The notes beneath the pieces were generated by a model. That model made no database searches. It saw only the letters and a program-made list of their open reading frames with translations, and was not told where the DNA came from. A DNA stretch of 64,000 nt from Cricetomys ansorgei (taxonomy: Eukaryota > Chordata > Mammalia > Rodentia > Nesomyidae). This document shows, piece by piece, positions 1 through 13,628 of the stretch. Positions within the stretch are counted from its first letter, which is position 1, and each line of letters starts with the position of its first letter. Position numbers and translations under genes: made by a program. The DNA lies in NCBI GenBank assembly GCA_026225945.1, contig JAMJFZ010000711.1, forward strand, positions 5,085,501 through 5,149,500, given 5' to 3'.

Positions 1-1432
1 TGGTCACTACTCGGTGTCTTCAGCTAAACCGCTACGGGGCTAGGGTGACACCAAGTGACAGCTGGATGTAGCTGTATATTTAAATGAGCTTGCAATGGCA
101 ACAGCAACAGCCTATGCTAGACTGAGTTCTGAAATGGGAATAGAAGATCTGGATTCTGATTCCCAGCTTTGTGGGTACCTGGGTGGAAGAAACAATTTTT
201 ACTAAACTTGCCTACCTCACTGGGAAGGCACAAGGATCAGTTGAGACCATCAGTTAAAAATGTAAGCATCTGCTCTTTGTCCCAGGTATACTGTTCAGTG
301 AGTAATCCAAGGTCCTGACTCCTTTTGTTATGAAGCTTTAAATCAAGTGGGCCAGACAAGCATTCAATTAATTATTTCAAGGAGGTAATTAAGATTTGTC
401 AGTTGCTGTGAGGGGAAATTATATGAAGTATTGCAAGGGAGACTGTGATAGGGGGAAGGTTCTAGAAGGCCTTCCTTGAGGAAGTAGTAAAGAGGTTAAT
501 TTACCTGTAACCTATAGAATTTATAGTTAAGGGGGAAACTGTTGGTGATATTCACAAAATCCTCTGCCCTATTTAGAGGTGTGTCTGGAGAACAGGACTC
601 TCATTTGTTGGCTGATCTATCTGTGAAGAGAGGTTGAGGGAAGAGATTTGGGGAGTATTTTTCCTTCTTTCTTATTAAACTTTCAGTTTGCTACGTTTAG
701 AACTAGTAGAAGGCTTATCAATTCCACCTCCTCACACACATACATACATGTGGAATCCAAAAAGATTAAGGTCATAGAGCTTAAAGCGTGTGGTAGAGAG
801 TAATGACATCATTCCTATTTCCATTAAGAGTGATGATGTCTTGTTATGTTCATTAGAATTTTAAACTGGAAAAGTTGTGGAGGTTGTGTTTTCTTTCTCT
901 TGGCTGCTGACTGAAATGCCAATGACCATAGAACAACAGCTTGCTCTCTATAGCAATGCGTGTGCATTCAGCCTATGGACAAGAACACAGGGTCCGTGTC
1001 CATAGTGAGTGTCAGATTGTCTATGAGACACTGAGCACATAATAGCTCTTTCTGTAATTTAGTTTCCTGATGAAGGAAGTGGTATATTATCGTAGTACCC
1101 ACCTTGTAGGACTATTGGGAAGATTGACTTATTAAATATAAAATGAATAGAATAGAGCTTTGAACATATAAGTACAATAGTTTTTGTTTTTTTAAAGAAT
1201 AAAGAAAGAAATCTTAAATGAGACATAAACACAAAACAAAACAAGAAACAAAAATAGAAAAGAGACTAAGCCTTTTTCCCCCACGAGAAACACTTCGCAG
1301 CAAAAGGAAGTGTTTCCAGACAGGACACAACCATGAAATTGTTTGGGTGATGTTCCCATTTCTGAGCTATATCAAGGCAATGCTATTTGTTTTCTGCTTT
1401 TCCAAGCTGATCCCTGTCTTATGCCTCTACAG
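1..1432 (+). other. RAB30: RAB30 intron (3' part), upstream of the first visible coding exon
   Basis: No coding exon could be matched here. The sequence is AT-rich and free of any SINE I recognise. It ends in a pyrimidine-rich tract and a 'cctctacag' acceptor immediately before the RAB30 exon at 1433. The exons encoding RAB30 residues 1-59 (P-loop and switch I) must lie to the left of the window. Intron assignment is inferred from the exon that follows. Confidence 0.7.
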
Positions 1433-1616
1433 TTACAGATCTGGGACACTGCGGGTCAAGAGAGATTTCGTTCAATCACTCAAAGTTATTACCGAAGCGC
1501 CAATGCCTTGATCCTTACCTACGACATTACCTGTGAGGAATCCTTCCGTTGCCTTCCTGAGTGGTTGCGAGAGATAGAACAGTATGCCAGCAATAAGGTC
1601 ATCACTGTGTTAGTGG
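1433..1616 (+). CDS. RAB30: RAB30 coding exon, residues 60-121 (switch II to the NKxD boundary)
   Basis: RAB30 is a Golgi-associated small GTPase of the Rab family that cycles between GDP- and GTP-bound forms to regulate Golgi structure and membrane traffic. The exon reads in frame from an acceptor 'ctctacag' at 1425-1432 and encodes LQIWDTAGQERF..., followed by the RAB30 stretch through EQYASNKVITVLVG. The WDTAGQE switch-II motif carries the catalytic glutamine (Q68 by the 203-residue human numbering). The exon ends after the first base of the G121 codon at a perfect 'gtaagt' donor (1617-1622). Phase 1 matches the next coding exon at 7378. The reading frame is intact and every recognisable residue agrees with the recalled human protein. 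Reading on past the donor gives a stop within three codons, which supports the splice site. Confidence 0.97.
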
Positions 1617-2127
1617 GTAAGTAAGGAAATTGATGTGAGTGCACCAGAAGATTGATGACCACATAATGTTTATGTGTTGGTACCTTCCAAGAATATAGTA
1701 TCTAGTTACCCGAGTCATAGAATCAACGTTCAGTTACACAGCTAAGGGAAACACGAAATAAATTCTATCCCATGGTGATCATTCAGCAAGATTAACAAGA
1801 ACATCGCTGATTTTCCTATCAGTATAGGTGAAAGAGTTACAAGATGGTGGGTACTGCTGGTGTCAAAGTAAAATAAGTCTTTCAAGCTGATGAGGAATTC
1901 ACATTGAAGCAGTCATTTTTTTTAACCGTAGACTTTGGCAAATTTTCCTTTTCTTCCTTTATGCTGAGTTAAGACAGCCCTCCCACGTTTCAGAAACCCA
2001 ATAAGGAAAATGCTGCAGTTTGTTTCATCTTGTAGGAGGAGCCTGTTGAATGTGGGAGAAAGCTAGAAAATAACCCTTGATTTTCTATGTGACAAATGCA
2101 CTCCTGACCAAGGGAATTACAGGGCTG

Positions 2128-2366
2128 GGGGGTGACTGAGATGGTACAGTGCTTGCTGTGCAAGCGTGAGTACCCAAGTTAGATCCTTAGAACCCATGTA
2201 GAAAACTGGGTATGGTGGCCCTTGCTTGTAATCCCAGAGAAGGCAGAGATAGGCGGGCCCGTGAGCATTGATGGCCAACCAACCTAGCCTAATCATGGGG
2301 TCTCAGGTGAGAGACTATATCACAAAAGCCAAAACACAAAACCAAGGTCTCTCTCACACACACACA
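2128..2366 (+). repeat. B4-family SINE
   Basis: The left part is ID/tRNA-like ('gctggggggtgactgagatgg... gtgcttgctgtgcaagc') and runs into a B1-like right part ('tggtggcccttgcttgtaatcccag', 'ggcagagataggcgg'). A CA-rich tail sits at about 2351-2367. This fused tRNA-plus-B1 structure is the B4/RSINE layout. Confidence 0.75.
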
Positions 2367-2579
2367 GGGCCATAAAATGGTCTATATCATTATAAGCTCT
2401 TTTAGTTGTGATAGAAAAGTAGCATCAACTACCTGGTGGTTAAAATATTTTCTTCCTGGAAAGGTATTTGCAGTATATTCTCATGACTTGAATTTTGGAA
2501 GTATAGAAAGCATCATTAAGTTACAAATTATGCCTAACTGTAAGCTGAGAAGACAATTTTTCTTTTACTGAAAATTAAT

Positions 2580-4790
2580 TGTTTTTTCTCACATAATACA
2601 TCTTGATTACAGTTTCCTCTCCCTCTCCTCCTAGTTCCTCTCCACCTCTGCTCCCATCTGGATTTACTCCCTTTCTGTCTCTCATTAGAAAACAAACAGG
2701 CTTCTAGGGGATAATAATAAAATAAAATGAGATAAAACAAAAACTAACACATTGGACTTGGACAAGGCAAACAGAAGGAAAAGAGCCCAAGTGAAGGCAC
2801 AAGAATCAGAGATTCATTCGTCTGCACTCAGAAACCCCGTAAAAACACTAAACTGGAAGCCATAATATATAAGCAGAAAGACCTGGTGCAGACCTGTGGA
2901 GGCCCTGTGCATGCTACTTTAGTCTCTGAGTTCCTATAAGCATTGCTCATGTTGACTTAAAAGACCTTAATTTCTTGGTGTCCTCCATCCCCTCTGGCTC
3001 TTACACTCTTTCCACCTCCTCTTCCACAGGGTTTCCTGAGCCCTGAGGGGAGGGATTTGATGGAGACATCCCATTTAGAGTCTCTCACTCTCTGCTTAAT
3101 GTCTGGCTGTGGGCCTCTGTATTTGTTCCCATTTGCTGCAGGAGGAAGCTTCTCTGATGGTGGCTGAGCAAGGTATTGATCTATGAGTACAGTGGAATGC
3201 TCTTCGGAGTCATTTTATTACTATATTTTTTCTTTAAAAAAACAGTAGTATTTGGTTTTACCCTAGGTTCTCAGGCTATCTATTTAGTCTTTGGCTCTTG
3301 GTCACCCAAGCAGTGTTGGGTGTGTGTTCCATCTGACAGAGTGGGCCTTAAATCAAACCAGATTTCAATTGGTTAGTTCCACAAGCTTTGTGCTACTATT
3401 GTCCTGGCATTCCTTGTAAGCAGGACACCATTGTAGATCAGAGGCTTTGTGAGTATCTTGGTGTTTTGGTGGTGTGCCGAGTACTTTCTTCTCCCAAAGA
3501 TGCTAGAACATAGGGGTGAAGGCTCTATGTAGGCACCAGCTCAACTTTTTTTGTGTTCAATGAGTTGTGTAGGTGTTGTCTTCAGCACCGGGGTCTTGCT
3601 GTCAGTTTGTGGAGAGCAACTTATAGTCTTGGCAACAGCCTAGGTTGTTTGGGGATTCCTATGGGACCCCTTTGGCCAACAGCTCAATTAAATAGAATGC
3701 AACCCCAGTACTGGAAGCTTCATTTGGTGACAAGAGATGGCCAGTTGGACCTCTGTCTCCACATTATTTGGTGATTTCATTTCGATCACCTTCATATATG
3801 TAAATATTTTAGGAAGCTTCTACTCTATTAGATTTCCTCAACTGGCCCTTAATTTTAGCTGTCTTGCCCCGTCTCTTCTCCCCAATTCCCCTCTCCTCTC
3901 CCCTCTCCCTTTGCTCTTCTGTTCCAGCCTAATCCATCCATAACTATCTATTCTATTTCCCTTTCCTAATGAGATCGATCTGTCCCCTCTAGTCCCTTAC
4001 TCTATACTTAACCTCTGTGATTCTATAAATTGTAGCTTGGTTGTCATTGACTTAAGAGCTAATATCCTCATATAAGCAAACACATACCATATTTGTCTCT
4101 TTGGACCTGGGATACCCCACTCAGAGTGATTTTTTTCTAGGTCCATCCATTTACCTGTGAATTTCATGATTTCATTTTGTTTTCACAGCTGAGTAATACC
4201 TTATTGCACATTTTCTTTATCCATTCTTCTGTTGAGGGACATGTAAGTGGTTTCCAGTTTCTGACTATTATGAATAGAGTAGCAATGAACATGGTTTAGC
4301 AGGTGTCCCTGTAGTAAGATGCAGAGTCCTTTGGGTATGTTCCCAAGAGCAGTATAGCTGGATCTTGAGGTATAGCAATTCCTGTCTTCCTGAGGAACCA
4401 CCACACTGATTTTCATAGTGGTCGCACTCCCACCGGGAATGGCTGAGTGTTCCCCTTACTCCACATCCTTGTCAGCATGAGCTGCCACTTGTGTCATTGA
4501 TCTTAGCCATTCTGATGGATGTAAGATGAAATTTCAAAGTAGTTTTGATTTGCATTTCCCTGATGCTTAGGATATGGGATATTTGTTTCTTAGCCATTTG
4601 AGTTTTCTCTATTGAGAATTATCTGTTTAGATCTTTAATCCATTTTTAAACTGGATTGTTTCCTTGATATCTAGCTTTTTTTTTTTGACTTTACATATTT
4701 TGGATGTTAGCCCTATCAGATGGTAGTTGTTAAAAATCTTTTCCCATTCTGTAGGTGGCCACGTTGCCTGAATGAAGGTGTCCTTTGCCA
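2580..4790 (-). mobile_element. 5'-truncated L1 (Lx-like), reverse orientation
   Basis: Read on the minus strand, the right half carries the end of L1 ORF2. The + strand shows the familiar complement with 'ctgggataccccactcagagtga', a 'tagccattctgatgg' stretch and a 'cattttttaaactggattgtt'-like segment. The left half (about 2.6-3.5 kb) is a rodent L1 3' UTR, recognisable from 'ggagggatttgatggagacatc'. The frame is broken by many stops, so it is inactive. The same 3' UTR type recurs at 41365-41990. Confidence 0.8.
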
Positions 4791-5197
4791 GAACAAACAT
4801 TTTATAATCAACATTATGACTGGTATATAAATACCAGGAATTATACTAGGGACCCTAGTTTTTAGATGAGTAAACTGATGCTAAGATTTAAAAAAAATTC
4901 TCTGTATGACATTGGACAGAATGCAAGGTCAACTCCCTACACTCTGGAGTTCTCTTTTCAACTTTCCCTTCAGGCTGCTGGAAAAGTATCTGCCTCTTTA
5001 GCGCTTGTACTCAGGCCCAGTCCTGAAAACCCTCATGACTAAGGTGGACCTTGGCCATGAAGCATTTGAATGCCTCTAGCTTGGGGCTGTCCTATTCCAC
5101 AGGAAACCCTTGAGAACTTGAGTCAAAGCGTTACTGCTGGCATTTTGAATAAGGGAGGTAAAGGAAGACTTGAAGGGAGATAAGAAGTAGGATCAGA

Positions 5198-5382
5198 TTT
5201 TTTTTTTTTTTTTTTTTTTTTGTCTTTTTCTTCTTACTTCCCCCACCCCTGTGGTCTCACTATTTTCTCTGGCTGTCCTGGAACTCACTATGTAGACCAG
5301 ACTGGCCTCATACTGAGTGATCTACCTGCCTCAGCCTCACAAGAGCCAGAATTGAAGGCATGCATCACCATGACTGGCCTTT
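5198..5382 (-). repeat. B1 SINE, reverse orientation
   Basis: A run of 24 T (the complement of the SINE A-tail) at 5198-5221 is followed by 'ctggctgtcctggaactcac', 'tagaccagactggcc', 'cctgcctcagcctc' and 'gaaggcatgcatcaccatg'. This is a diverged B1. Confidence 0.85.
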
Positions 5383-5514
5383 TATTCTCTTTTTGTTCAG
5401 TATTTTCCAATGTAATGAGTTGGTTTCCTAGGATCTTCTGAAAGTAACTACTGAAATTCATTTATATTTTTAATATCTTGTGGACCTCTGAACTTAAATG
5501 CACATTCAGTGTTT

Positions 5515-5676
5515 TTGTTTTTTTTTTTTTTTTCCAAGACAGGCTTTCTCTGTTGTAACTCTGGCTGTCCTGGAATTCACTCTGTAGACCAGGCTGTCCT
5601 CAAATGCACAGAGCTCCACCTGCCTCTGCCTCCTGAGTGCTGGGATTAAAGGCATGAGCCACCAGTGCCCGGCATT
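5515..5676 (-). repeat. B1 SINE, reverse orientation, 'gttgtaactc' variant
   Basis: A T-rich tract is followed by 'ctctgttgtaactctggctg', 'tgtagaccaggctgtcc', 'gctgggattaaaggcatgag' and 'gccaccagtgcccggc'. It is nearly full length and carries the B1 variant that recurs across this window. Confidence 0.9.
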
Positions 5677-7377
5677 CGGTGCATTTTAATCCTGTTTAAT
5701 TATTATCATCCATGTTCCCATTGTTCCATTATTAACATGGGAAGCTTCTTCAAATGAGCTCCCAAATCCTTTTGACACAACTCCAGGAGTCTTTGAGACA
5801 ATTTCCCTGCTCTCTGATATGACAAATACTTAGCCATATCATGCCATGCCCTAGACCTACAACTGACCATGTCTGTAAGAGGTGATATTTCTTTTAATGA
5901 CAAGTTTATAAGTAAAAATTCCAGCCTCGGTGTTGGGGTCATCCTTACATGTAGATCACCATTTCTAAGCTTTTTTTGGCATTGAAAGCTGATATGTATG
6001 CATGCATAATGGTGAATTGTGTTGTCTTAATAGGTTCAACATGTTGTATTCTGACTCACAGGACAACCCTAAGCCACACATGACATCGTGTTCACTTAGA
6101 AAGATGCAGGGCAATTCACCTGACTCAATGGCAGGTTGGCATCAGGTATCATAGTCCTTTCGGCAGGCCTGGACAATTTAGGTGTCAGGAAACAAAGTTT
6201 ACCAGTGGCAACTACAAGATCTGTGCCAGCCTAGAAGCCTCTGTGTACTATAGGAGCAGCTCCAAGAGCATAACTTTCAGGGGTTTTTTTCAATGGAGAT
6301 CAGCAGTCAGGAATTTCCAATGTTATGGCATTCTACCAGGTATTTATAATTCATACGCAGCGTAGTTTATCACTTGGGTCATTTGAGCAGTGTTACCAGG
6401 TAGCATAGTTGACTTTTGTCAGCCTTCTTGGAAAAAAGAAGTAGAAATCTTTTTAAAAGATAAAACATACCATGAGTTATTCATACAGATACTTAGATTT
6501 ATAATTTAAAACTGCAAAATTTTACTTAATATCATACCTATAGATCATCTTTCTTACATCAAAAATCCCAGTTCCAAGTGATAGCACATAATCAGTGATT
6601 TGCTTTATCCCTTAAATACACACACAACAGCCTCATAATCCCAGCACCAGCTCTGCCATCGACACAGTGATTACTGAATGAGTTCAAGACTTTGTCCTTA
6701 GACTTCCTTTTGTCCTTAGTGTATACACCTGAAGATGCAGGGTTGAGTGTCTTAAAGTCACTTGAAATAGTTGTATGTACTCACGCCACTATATGACAGA
6801 CATGCTTAATATTTGAAGATGACTTTAAAATTTGGATTTGTACTAATTATATAATTGTTTCATTATGTAAAAATATAAGCTTCTAAAGTTAAATATGTAA
6901 AGCAGAATATGCTCAGAGAGGTCTGGTTTCTACCCCTATGCTCTCTACCTTTCTCTTTCTGGGTGACCATTGTCTTTTAGATTACAATCTTGGTTTATTA
7001 TTTTCTAAAGAAAATGAGCAAAAAATAATTTTTTAAAAAATCGTCCATTGAGGCAGTTGCAAATTTTCCTTTTTTCTGCTTTGCTTTCTTTGCTTGTATT
7101 CTCAATTCATGACCTCGTATAGAATATTCCTCATTGCTTTTTTTCCTTTACTGAGTTGAATACTTGCATGCATGTTTTGCACTTTATGAAGCAGTATGGG
7201 TTGTTTCCAGTCTTTGCCATTATAAATGCACTATTACTTTAAAATAAACATTCCTGAAATCACAGGCATATTTGCTTTGCTCCCCCATCTGTTTAATTTT
7301 CCCATCGACTTCAGATCTGGAATTGAATCTAAACAAAGTCAAGTGATGATTCTTTCTTTGATTTACCATCATTCCAG

Positions 7378-7628
7378 GCAACAAGATTGACCTGGCTGAA
7401 AGGAGAGAGGTCTCCCAGCAGAGGGCAGAAGAATTCTCAGAGGCTCAGGACATGTATTACCTGGAGACTTCAGCCAAGGAATCTGATAATGTGGAGAAAC
7501 TCTTCCTTGACTTAGCATGCCGACTCATCAGCGAAGCAAGACAGAACACACTGGTGAACAATGTATCTTCACCCATACCCGGAGAGGGGAAAAGCATCAG
7601 CTATTTGACTTGTTGTAATTTCAACTAA
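7378..7628 (+). CDS. RAB30: RAB30 terminal coding exon, residues 121-203 and stop
   Basis: The exon follows a 'cattccag' acceptor and completes the G121 codon left open at 1616. It continues with NKIDLAERREVSQQ, the guanine-specificity NKxD motif (N122, K123, D125). Further on it has ETSAKESDNVEKLF, where SAK (152-154) is the second base-binding motif. It ends LTCCNFN, where the paired cysteines 199-200 are the expected geranylgeranylation sites that anchor the protein to Golgi membranes. The stop is TAA at 7626-7628. The 61 complete codons of the previous exon, the split G codon and this exon complete 203 residues, the length of the human protein. One difference from the recalled mammalian sequence is SSPIPGEG instead of SSPLPGEG, a conservative change in the variable C-terminal tail. 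No frameshift or internal stop is present. Confidence 0.98.
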
Positions 7629-8306
7629 AGGCTGAGGCAAACAGAATCAAAGGGAATCAGTAGTTGCCTTGGTGGGCCGCACGTTGCTAGGGAATCTGGC
7701 AATGACTATGGCTCCCGCTCTTGGGCCTTCTGACTCCTGTAGGCTCCAGAGCTTACAAAGCATGCAGGCCAAGGGCCTCGACTTCAGGCCAGCATTAGCA
7801 GAACACATAATGGTTTCACCCTTTTGCAGTCTGGCGTTGGAGCAAGGAGAAAATTGCACTAAGCGCTCCGTGATCTGCAGAGCATGTTGCTTTTGTTTTT
7901 AAAAAAGCAAGTAAAAATGCATTCCTGAACACGGTGCAGGGGAACATGTACTGTAGGAATCCCTCCTGTGTGTCAGCGGGTGCATGTGGGGCTGTTCTTT
8001 AGGCTTCATTGGTAATCTGGTGCCCATAGTTTTCTTGTCTACCAGGTAAACCAAAACTGGAAAGGCCAAGTACTGTCTCTGTGGTACTTATTGATGACCC
8101 CCATGGAGATTTTGAAAAGTGTTATTTCTTTTGTCCACAAGCACTTTCAAAACCTTTGGGATGTAAAAAATGAAAATCTTCTCATGACCAACAGTAAAAA
8201 TTATTGTTTAATAATATATACAAGCTCCATGACTCCTTTTGGTGCTAATGATTATGCTATTTCACAGACCAAACATTTTAGAACATTGATATCCTTAGAT
8301 GTATTA

Positions 8307-8312
8307 AATAAA
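8307..8312 (+). terminator. RAB30: Candidate proximal RAB30 poly(A) signal (AATAAA)
   Basis: This is a canonical AATAAA about 680 bases after the RAB30 stop, followed within about 50 bases by a GT-rich stretch ('gagtcagatgttgttttc'). It could give a short mRNA isoform. Confidence 0.4.
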
Positions 8313-11300
8313 AGAGAATGGGGGGATCCATGAGTCAGATGTTGTTTTCAAGGTCTCATCATCTTTTATAGAATGGGTTTGGACATGAGAATCCTTTTTC
8401 CTTCATATTCTCCTTGAAATTTCTTAACTTTCTTTTATTCTTTCACACCTTTCCTGCCCTTTATGTAAATCAAAGTCTGAAAAAAAAATGGGGAAAATGC
8501 AAATGGATGACATTTCTAATAACAAAAAATTAGCTGTAAGACATTTTGAGTAGCATGAGAAAACAGAGCAGACATGACCAAAATACTGTGGAATATGGAC
8601 TGACTGCAGAACAGGGTTCCAGACAGAGCACAGTCCTGGTAACAGGTCACACACACCTTTTCCTTTCTGGAACTATCCTTGGATAAACCAAGGCTTAGGA
8701 TTTTGTAGACATTTTTAGTATAAGTGAGAATAGCAACAGATGAAAAGTCTCACAAACCATTTTTATATCTTCAATAACCTTAGGAAAGTCCTGCTTAGGA
8801 AGCAGGCTGAGTTGTCATTAGTCATCTTAATGTTGATCTCAAATTCATGCCCATACATTCTTTTCCCTTTGCCTTTTCTTTCTCCTAGTCTCCTCTTTTT
8901 CCTTTTCCATCTTTTTCTCCTCCCATTCCCATCCTGGTGTGCATGTGTTACTGCAAATCTCCAATTCAGATGGAAGTATGTATGCCTTTACTTAGCCAGT
9001 TTTAAAACAGGACTCAAATTGGAAGATGTGCTGCTGAATGAGTTCCTGTTTCTTCAGTGCCATGCTTTGATACCTTCCAATTTGTTCACTCTCATGAATG
9101 CGAGTTGTGACAGTAATTAAATCTGGATGCTGTTGAAGCTGTCAGGCGTTTCTGTAGCTTGCTTTATAGCACAACCGAGTGATGAGTCATCGAATGAAAA
9201 TATGACATGTGATTCCGCTGTTGGTGTCGACGGTGACAGTCTTGGACCTGACACGTCGCTCTTGGAAAGCGACTGAATTGTAAAGCACTGAGTCAACACA
9301 GTAGGATATTGACAACACATTTCCAGCGTTTCTCTAGTAGATGCCATAAAGTCCAATCTCTTTCACATGGGACTGCGTGTATTATTACTAGTCATTGGTA
9401 CTGCAATGGGCTCACTATGCTTTTCTTGATTACACAGGAAAGAGAAAGGCTTCCTAAAAGTTTGAACTGCCTTCATGCAGGAAGGGGGAAAAGTCACTTT
9501 AATAAAAATCAAAATCATTTATAATTGCCTTTACTTCTCCATAGGTATCAGAAACTAAGCTGATCAAGGTTACAGAAGAATGTATCTTTATACTATGAGA
9601 GAATTTAGGTTCCTAAATTTAGGTTTATTACTTTACTGCAAAATTCTGATCCCCTCTGCATATGGTGACTCAGCCTTGTCTTGCAGCAGTGTGTTAAAAA
9701 CCGCATTGCTCTGTAGACCTTAAGGGCTTTGTTAGGTTGGACTAATTTAGCACCAGAATAACAGCTTCTGGGGTCACATTTATGCTGCATTATTCTTGTT
9801 CTTTAGCACTTATAGCACCCTCATATGTCCCTCCAAGTTCAGAAGCAGCTTAGAGAGCTCTACTCGAGGTCCCTCTCCCCCTGGCTCTCTGAGTCTTTCA
9901 GTCACCAATTCTTGGCCCATTAGTGTGGATACCTAAGAAGCTGGGCCCTTAAGTTCCACAGTTCTGTGATTTCCAGATTAGGCCTTTTGAATATTTGTCC
10001 GGTGATGTATCTCAAATTTGAGAACAATCCTTGACATTATTGTAGGTGCAATAAATACTAGTTGAATAAATGATTCAATGCCAAGATGTTTTTGTTTGTT
10101 ATTTTTAATGAAAGTCCTTGAAGTGGTACTTGAGAAAGAATGCTAACTAACTTAGGTTATCTTAACCCAGGACAGTATATAAATATTATTTTGCCTAATA
10201 ATTCTTATTGGCAGGGCACTATTTGTTCAGAGAAGCCCTTTTTTTACATAAAAATCATTTAATAGTGAAAAAAGCAAGATGTGGTTCATTGTGATGTAGT
10301 TTGGCTCACCCTGACAGGACCATCTCTTCCCATTTGTGATATGGTCTTTTTCCTCCTTATAATAAAATTATGGAATATATGACAGTCTTTTGCAGTTTCC
10401 AGTGTTCAGGTTTTAGAGTCATGCTTGGAAAAGATCTGCAGAATTATATGATTTTTTGGTAGACTGTATCTATCCTCAAAGAAGTTAGTGATTTCTCCTT
10501 TTCCTATACAAAGCTGTGTTCTTTTACTAGATCTGTTGGATTACATTAATATTTAATCATATAGAGCCAATTATCTTTTGTGTAGACTTCTACATCATTG
10601 GCTTTTTCTGGCTTTCACCCTCTGCCTCCCTGCATATTTTAGTTATTTTTATGTCAGCATTTTTTTTTCCTAAGTGGAAAGACAATAACTAAAAATGAAA
10701 CTGAAATGTATTAGCATTTGACAGTATGTTGAGTTCTGATTTTGATATTCTTGAGAAGCCACTGATCAAAACAAAATGTTTGTACTAGTGTCCAAAGCAC
10801 TGTGGCTTGATACTTTGGAAGGGCCCCGTGATTCCCAGTGTTAGATCAGGGATTTGCCAGTCTACTGTTTGAACTATCCCACAGCATCAACTTTTAGTTA
10901 GAGACTAATTCTGAAAAAAATATCAGTTGCAAATGATTTCGAACTTGTTTTCTGATTAAACTAAAATATCTTTAAAAATAAACAAAGAATGAAGTCATCT
11001 TATTATAGCCAGAAACACCCCCCCCCCCCGCTTTCTCCCTCCCCCCCATATTTCATACCAGTACCCTTAAAGATAGGGAAAGTTTCTGTCTTAGTCCTAT
11101 AGAATGGTATGCATCTCGTGGCCATACATACTTAGGGATCACTTCCTTGTTAGCTTCTGGAAGAAGTTGTAGGTTTGGACATTTTGTTTTTGAGGAATTT
11201 TTTAACTGCAACAACTAACTTTCTTCCTTCAACCATGGTGTTAACAGGTGTGTTTTACATCTTCATGTTCCTGACATAATATATTCCCCATAAGCAATTA

Positions 11301-11540
11301 TTGTTAAACACTAAATTAAGATACATTTTCTTCTTTGGGCATTTTTCTTTCTATAGCATGAGATTATCTATGTTTGAAGGAAATATGCCTTCCCTTATAC
11401 TGTACACACAGGCAATATTGGTTTAAGGTATTATCTCTTCAGATCAGTCATTAATACTAAGTAATACAGATAATACAGATAAATTTCCTAAATCCCAGGA
11501 TGTTCATGTTACATAATTACTCCCAGGAGGCACTGCTTTT

Positions 11541-11702
11541 TACTTTTTTTTTTTTTTTTTTTTTTTTGAGACCAGATTTCAGTCTGTAGCTCCAAAAATC
11601 AGGCTGGCATAGAAATCACAATGTGGTTCAGGTTGGCTTTGAACTCATGACAGTTCTCTTGCCTCAGTCTTACTGGGATTGTAAGTGTCAGCCACCTTGG
11701 CT
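11541..11702 (-). repeat. Old SINE (B1-like), reverse orientation
   Basis: A T-run at 11545-11567 is followed by 'ttgagaccagatttcagtctgtagctcc', 'aggctggcatagaa', 'ttggctttgaactcatg' and 'cttgcctcagtcttactggg'. It is strongly diverged from young B1 copies and lies within the presumed RAB30 3' UTR. Confidence 0.65.
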
Positions 11703-13628
11703 AACTTGGTGATCCTCTCTTTGAAATTTAAAAAAAAAAAGGGATAACTAGTTGTGTAAATTTAGCGTTTAAGAGTTGAACATTATTGGAAGGATTTTTG
11801 TGGGATGCGGCATAGAAAGAGAACTATAATTAATAGATGATTCACAGTTCAGATAGGTAAAATGAAGCCTACCAGACTACAGCCATAGAAACTCAGATTC
11901 AGCTCTGTGTTAGGGAGAATTTCTCAAAAAATTGGAACCCTCTGATAATGGCTGCCTTTCTGTCAAGCAAAGGGTAGATACAAACTCTGCAAAGAAAATG
12001 TGGAGATGACCTGTTTTGTTGATTGAGGATTGGCCCAGATGCTCTATTAACTCAAACTTCAAATTGCAGTACCTTTTCTCATGCTCAATTAAATATATGT
12101 TGACCAACAGCTAATGACATTAAAAAAATAAAAGGCTTCTTGTTCTGTCACAAATGCACTAGGGCAAAAGTTGGCTACATGTCTTTAGGCCAAGAGACTG
12201 ATCTGCTCTTAAGCCCTAAACTTACACCTTGTCAGGCCCTATTGAAATCAAACTGACTTTGAGGTTAAAAATGGAAGAGGTATCACTTAGGCAGAGGTTA
12301 TATGAAGTCATGGAAACTATGCATCTCATTTGGCTTAATAAACAATGTGTTTTCTTCAGGATTTTAGAAGTGTTTTATCATAGAAGAGTCCTCTATTAAA
12401 GATCCCCCAATAGCCCAGTGTTCGTGAGAGGAGGGCAGGAGGGTCACCAGCATAAAACCATCCTGAAGATCTGTTTTAGGAAGTCTCAAATGACATTTGG
12501 TGGGTTTTCTTGATTCTGGAGAAAATGAGTTTGAAAGGGTGAAGGCCAATTTGCTTCATGTACAAAGTAACAAAACAGGTCTTTAACTTGAAAATAAAAT
12601 AACTAAAAGCATTTTTTTTACTAATTAAAACTATGAGCCAAATGATTTCATTTGTAAAATAACTTGCATCCTTTCAAGTCTGATAGGTAGCTTAGTCTAA
12701 AAAAGGAAATCATTGCTCTTGAATCAGTATAGGGAGAAACATTCTTGAATTTGGATGAGACTTTCTCTGACTCCTTAGATAAGAAATCAGAATACAAAGG
12801 CTAGTTGTCAGTTCTTCTTTGACCTCATCAAGTGTATGGTTTGTTTGTTTTTTAACCTTTACACTGATTTGAAACAATCTGATATGGCAGATTCTAATGA
12901 AATTCTTGGTCAGTTGTGACTAATGCATCAGAGAGTGATGTAGGGAGAGGTATAAAAGTAGAGTATAACATTAGCTGTGTGCAGCCCTACAGTATGAAAG
13001 TTAGCTAGGCAAAGTTAGAATCGGAGTTTTCTCCTCTATGAGATGGACCTGTTAGGAATATGATGAAAATTAGATGAGATAAATTGAAAATACGTTGCTC
13101 AGCAATTAGGAAGGACTCAAATATTAGTTGCCCCCCCATCCCCCACTACTCCCTAGTTAAGAATAGACTTTGGAAGTAGGAGCAGTGACATGTGTACTTG
13201 AGAAGCTGAAGTGGAGAGCTAGGGCAACATAGCGACATCCATCTCAAGATTTTAAGAAAGATTCGGATCAGTCTTTTGCAAAGAGGATTCCATTTCTACA
13301 AAGTTTCCTTAAAAGGAAGTCTCTGATTCTCTTTAAGATGTCAGTCACCAGTTTCTTTCCATACATCCTGAGAGACATTCTGTCTCAATAGATGATTCCA
13401 GGGTTGTAAACTTATTATCAGGAAACGATCTCTTAGAACTGAAATACCTCACAGTGCAATGCAAACCTCTTCTTGATCTCATTCTCCGTGGGAGGACAAT
13501 GGCTTGGTTGTTATCTTTAAGGGGTAACATTTGCTGTCTATTATCGCCCTTTGTCTACTGTTTGAGAACAGTCATAAAAAGCATATTAAGGTAGTTATTG
13601 TTTTCCTCTTGGTGAACATCAGGATAGG

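Larger units (their letters stand above)
1617..7377 (+). other. RAB30: Last RAB30 coding-region intron, filled with SINE and L1 copies
   Basis: This intron is about 5.8 kb, bounded by a 'gtaagt' donor and a 'cattccag' acceptor. It contains a B4 SINE, a 5'-truncated L1 in reverse orientation and two reverse B1 copies, all listed separately. The rest (about 1.6-2.1, 4.8-5.2 and 5.7-7.4 kb) is AT-rich single-copy-looking DNA in which I see no further gene. Confidence 0.85.
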